Below the pieces are notes generated by a model. The model was given only the letters and a program-made list of their open reading frames with translations, was not told the origin of the DNA and searched no databases. From an uncultured Gemmatimonadota bacterium (lineage in GTDB: Bacteria > Gemmatimonadota > Gemmatimonadetes > Gemmatimonadales > GWC2-71-9): a stretch of DNA of 8,757 nt. The translations under genes and the position numbers were made by a program. The DNA lies in assembly GCA_946479825.1 (NCBI GenBank), contig CAMLHU010000077.1, positions 1 through 8,757 of the forward strand, read 5' to 3'. How positions within the stretch are numbered: position 1 is the first letter of the stretch; each line of letters begins with the position of its first letter. Shown one piece after another: positions 7,508 through 8,757 of the stretch.

Positions 7508-8554
7508 GTGACCAGGATCACCTTCGTGGCGCCGCTGGCGGCGCTCTGCCTCTTTGCCGTCCCGTCCCTCTCCGCCCAGCGCGCCGTGAACCTGGGCGCG
7601 GGCTGGACCGACCTCTCCACCCGGACCTCAGGCGACGTCTCGTCGGCCGGGCCGGCGCTGTCGCTCGAATACTTCTCCAACCCCAGTGACGCGACGGTAT
7701 TCACCTTCGCGCGCTGGCCGCACGCCTCGTTCGGCGGGTCCGTGCCCGGCGCCACCGCGCTCTCGCTCGAGAACCGGTGGTACCCGGTGGACGCCACCGG
7801 GGTGACGCCGTTCGTCGTCACGGGGCTTGGCGCGTTCCGCTACTCGGAGCCGGCCGGCCTGCTCACGCCCGAGCAGACCAAGTGGGGCTTCAGCTACATC
7901 GCCGGCTTCGGCCTCGGCACCACCCTGGGCGATCACTTCCGGGTGAGCGCCGAAGGGCGGATCCGTTCTGACGACGGCGACCGCAACGTCGAGTACCGGG
8001 CCACCGTGAGCTATGGCGTGGGGCCGCTCCGCACGTCCAAGGCCGTCCCCGGCACCGTCGAGCCGTTCGTCGCCTGGCTCGGACACCTGAACGGCGGCGC
8101 GCCGTATCGCGCGAACTCCCCGTTCGCCGGCGTCCGGTTCCGGCGCGACCTCACGCCGACCCGCAGCATCGGGGTCGAGGTGGGGGCCGTCCGGATGGAC
8201 CCCGCCCCGGGCCAGCCCGCCTCGGCGGCCGCCTCGAGCACGGTGTACGTGATGCAGCCCACGTACGAGTTCGGCCTCGCCCCGTCGTGGGGACGGCCGT
8301 ATCTGGCGCTGGGCCCCGAGCTCGCCGGCTTCATCGACGGGCCCGACGCCGGCCTGCGCGGAGGCATCCAGGCCGGACTCGGCACCGACGTGTACCTCTC
8401 GCCAACGCTCGAGCTCGGCATCCTGACCCGGGCCTCGTGGTTCCAGAGCGCCTCCGGGAGCAACCAGTTCGGCCTGATGCTCGGCGTGGCGCTGGGCCCC
8501 CGCCTCCACGCCGACCGCCACGACCTTCCCACGAAAGTGCCCGACGGCGAGTGA
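7508..8554 (+). CDS. Secreted protein, predicted outer-membrane beta-barrel with two similar halves
   Basis: No specific family is recognised. The 348-residue product begins with a Sec signal peptide (residues 1-23: TR, then a hydrophobic core ITFVAPLAALCLFAV, then SLSA before Gln24). The mature part is rich in alternating aromatic/small residues and Gly, as in transmembrane beta strands: for example LSLEYF, ALSLENRWYPV, FSYIAGFGLGTTL, FRVSAEGRIR, YRATVSYGVG, SIGVEVGAVRM and LELGILTRASWF. Two blocks (about 26-174 and 185-333) look like repeats, each ending in a glycine-rich strand (VSYGVGPLR; GVALGPRLH). The tail after 333 is charged and probably periplasmic. GTG 7508 is preceded by AAAGGAG. 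The gene stands alone, divergent from the hydroxylase/hem series and convergent with a kelch-type gene. Its role (pore, structural protein or receptor) is unknown; outer-membrane location is inferred. Confidence 0.8.
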   Translation: MTRITFVAPLAALCLFAVPSLSAQRAVNLGAGWTDLSTRTSGDVSSAGPALSLEYFSNPSDATVFTFARWPHASFGGSVPGATALSLENRWYPVDATGVTPFVVTGLGAFRYSEPAGLLTPEQTKWGFSYIAGFGLGTTLGDHFRVSAEGRIRSDDGDRNVEYRATVSYGVGPLRTSKAVPGTVEPFVAWLGHLNGGAPYRANSPFAGVRFRRDLTPTRSIGVEVGAVRMDPAPGQPASAAASSTVYVMQPTYEFGLAPSWGRPYLALGPELAGFIDGPDAGLRGGIQAGLGTDVYLSPTLELGILTRASWFQSASGSNQFGLMLGVALGPRLHADRHDLPTKVPDGE

Positions 8555-8565
8555 CCTCGGGTTCA

Positions 8566-8611
8566 CCGAACGCGAACGCCCCGCCGGATGGCGGGGCGTT
8601 CGTACGTTCGG
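8566..8611. terminator. Long hairpin between convergent genes, probable bidirectional terminator
   Basis: The left arm is CCGAACG followed directly by CGAACGCCCCGCC, the loop is GGAT, and the right arm is GGCGGGGCGTTCG, a TA bulge, then CGTTCGG. That gives 13 perfect pairs next to the loop and 7 more beyond the 2-nt bulge. It lies 11 nt after the stop of the plus-strand gene and 17 nt past the stop of the minus-strand gene. No T-run follows on either strand, so termination would depend on the very stable stem or on Rho. Confidence 0.75.
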
Positions 8612-8628
8612 CCCGCGGACGGGCGGCG

Positions 8629-8757
8629 TCAGGGGAGGTCGTAGGCCCAGACGTCGGTGTGGTCGTTGCCACCGATCAGGAGCAGGCGGTGCCTCGGCGC
8701 ATCGTAATAAAAGCCGCTGTTGACCCGTGGCCCCGGCGAGGGCGCCACGCTCGGGAT
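8629..8757 (-). CDS. C-terminal end of a kelch-type beta-propeller protein (5' end beyond window)
   Basis: Only the last 42 codons are in the window, ending at TGA 8631-8629. The peptide has the layout of one kelch blade: a Pro-rich PSPGPRVNSG, then FYYDAPRHRLLLIGGN with the hydrophobic strand and Gly-Gly pair, then DVWAYDLP, the typical aromatic/Asp strand that begins the next blade. This matches proteins annotated as kelch-repeat or galactose-oxidase-like, which serve as binding scaffolds or, in some cases, enzymes; no catalytic residues can be judged from this fragment. It converges with the beta-barrel gene across a 74-bp gap holding the long hairpin. The reading frame is open to the window edge. 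The family call is a motif reading from a short piece; another propeller type is possible. Confidence 0.65.
   Translation of the reverse strand: MPSVAPSPGPRVNSGFYYDAPRHRLLLIGGNDHTDVWAYDLP

Noticed and set aside
7628..8566. A 312-codon minus-strand frame opposite the beta-barrel gene
   Set aside because: It is low-complexity sequence antisense to a gene with a clear signal peptide and ribosome site.
1..8757. CRISPR arrays, insertion sequences, tRNA or rRNA genes, phage or defence genes
   Set aside because: I looked for spaced direct repeats, transposase-like motifs and cloverleaf-like segments on both strands and saw none; the hem genes are continuous and the base composition appears uniform.

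Overview
The window comes from a very GC-rich Gram-negative bacterium. Evidence for this is the G/C-loaded third codon positions, frequent GTG starts, a predicted outer-membrane beta-barrel protein whose signal peptide ends in Ser-Leu-Ser-Ala before Gln, and a Tat-exported molybdenum hydroxylase. The style (GC content, signal peptides ending in AQ, small beta-barrels, kelch-type proteins) fits Gemmatimonadota, but this is an inference from gene style, not from a marker gene.

The left three quarters (1-7336) is one unbroken series of minus-strand genes, read from right to left. First comes a two-gene molybdenum hydroxylase of the isoquinoline 1-oxidoreductase type: a 151-residue 2x[2Fe-2S] subunit and a 730-residue molybdopterin subunit with a twin-arginine signal. 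They overlap by 4 bp. After a 57-bp gap follows a compact tetrapyrrole block in the order hemB, hemL, hemC, hemD, hemE, where hemE runs off the left edge. Together these make uroporphyrinogen III from glutamate-1-semialdehyde and decarboxylate it to coproporphyrinogen III. HemL implies the C5 (glutamate) route to 5-aminolevulinate. HemA, which would supply its substrate, and the late heme enzymes are not in the window. Gene pairs are joined by ATGA/GTGA overlaps (iorA-iorB, hemB-hemL, hemC-hemD) or by short gaps of 13 to 22 bp.

A 171-bp divergent region (7337-7507) holds a candidate promoter for the minus-strand series and a -10-like element plus a good ribosome binding site for the plus-strand gene. 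That gene (7508-8554) encodes a 348-residue secreted, probably outer-membrane, protein built of two similar halves. It converges with the last codons of a minus-strand gene (8629-8757) that reads as the C-terminal blade of a kelch-type propeller. Between the two stop codons is a 46-nt, nearly perfect hairpin, probably a bidirectional terminator.

The core content is conventional. The points worth a second look are the physical linkage of an exported molybdenum hydroxylase to the heme operon, the internal duplication in the beta-barrel protein, the convergent hairpin, and the kelch fragment at the edge. I found no CRISPR array, insertion sequence, tRNA, rRNA or clearly new system.
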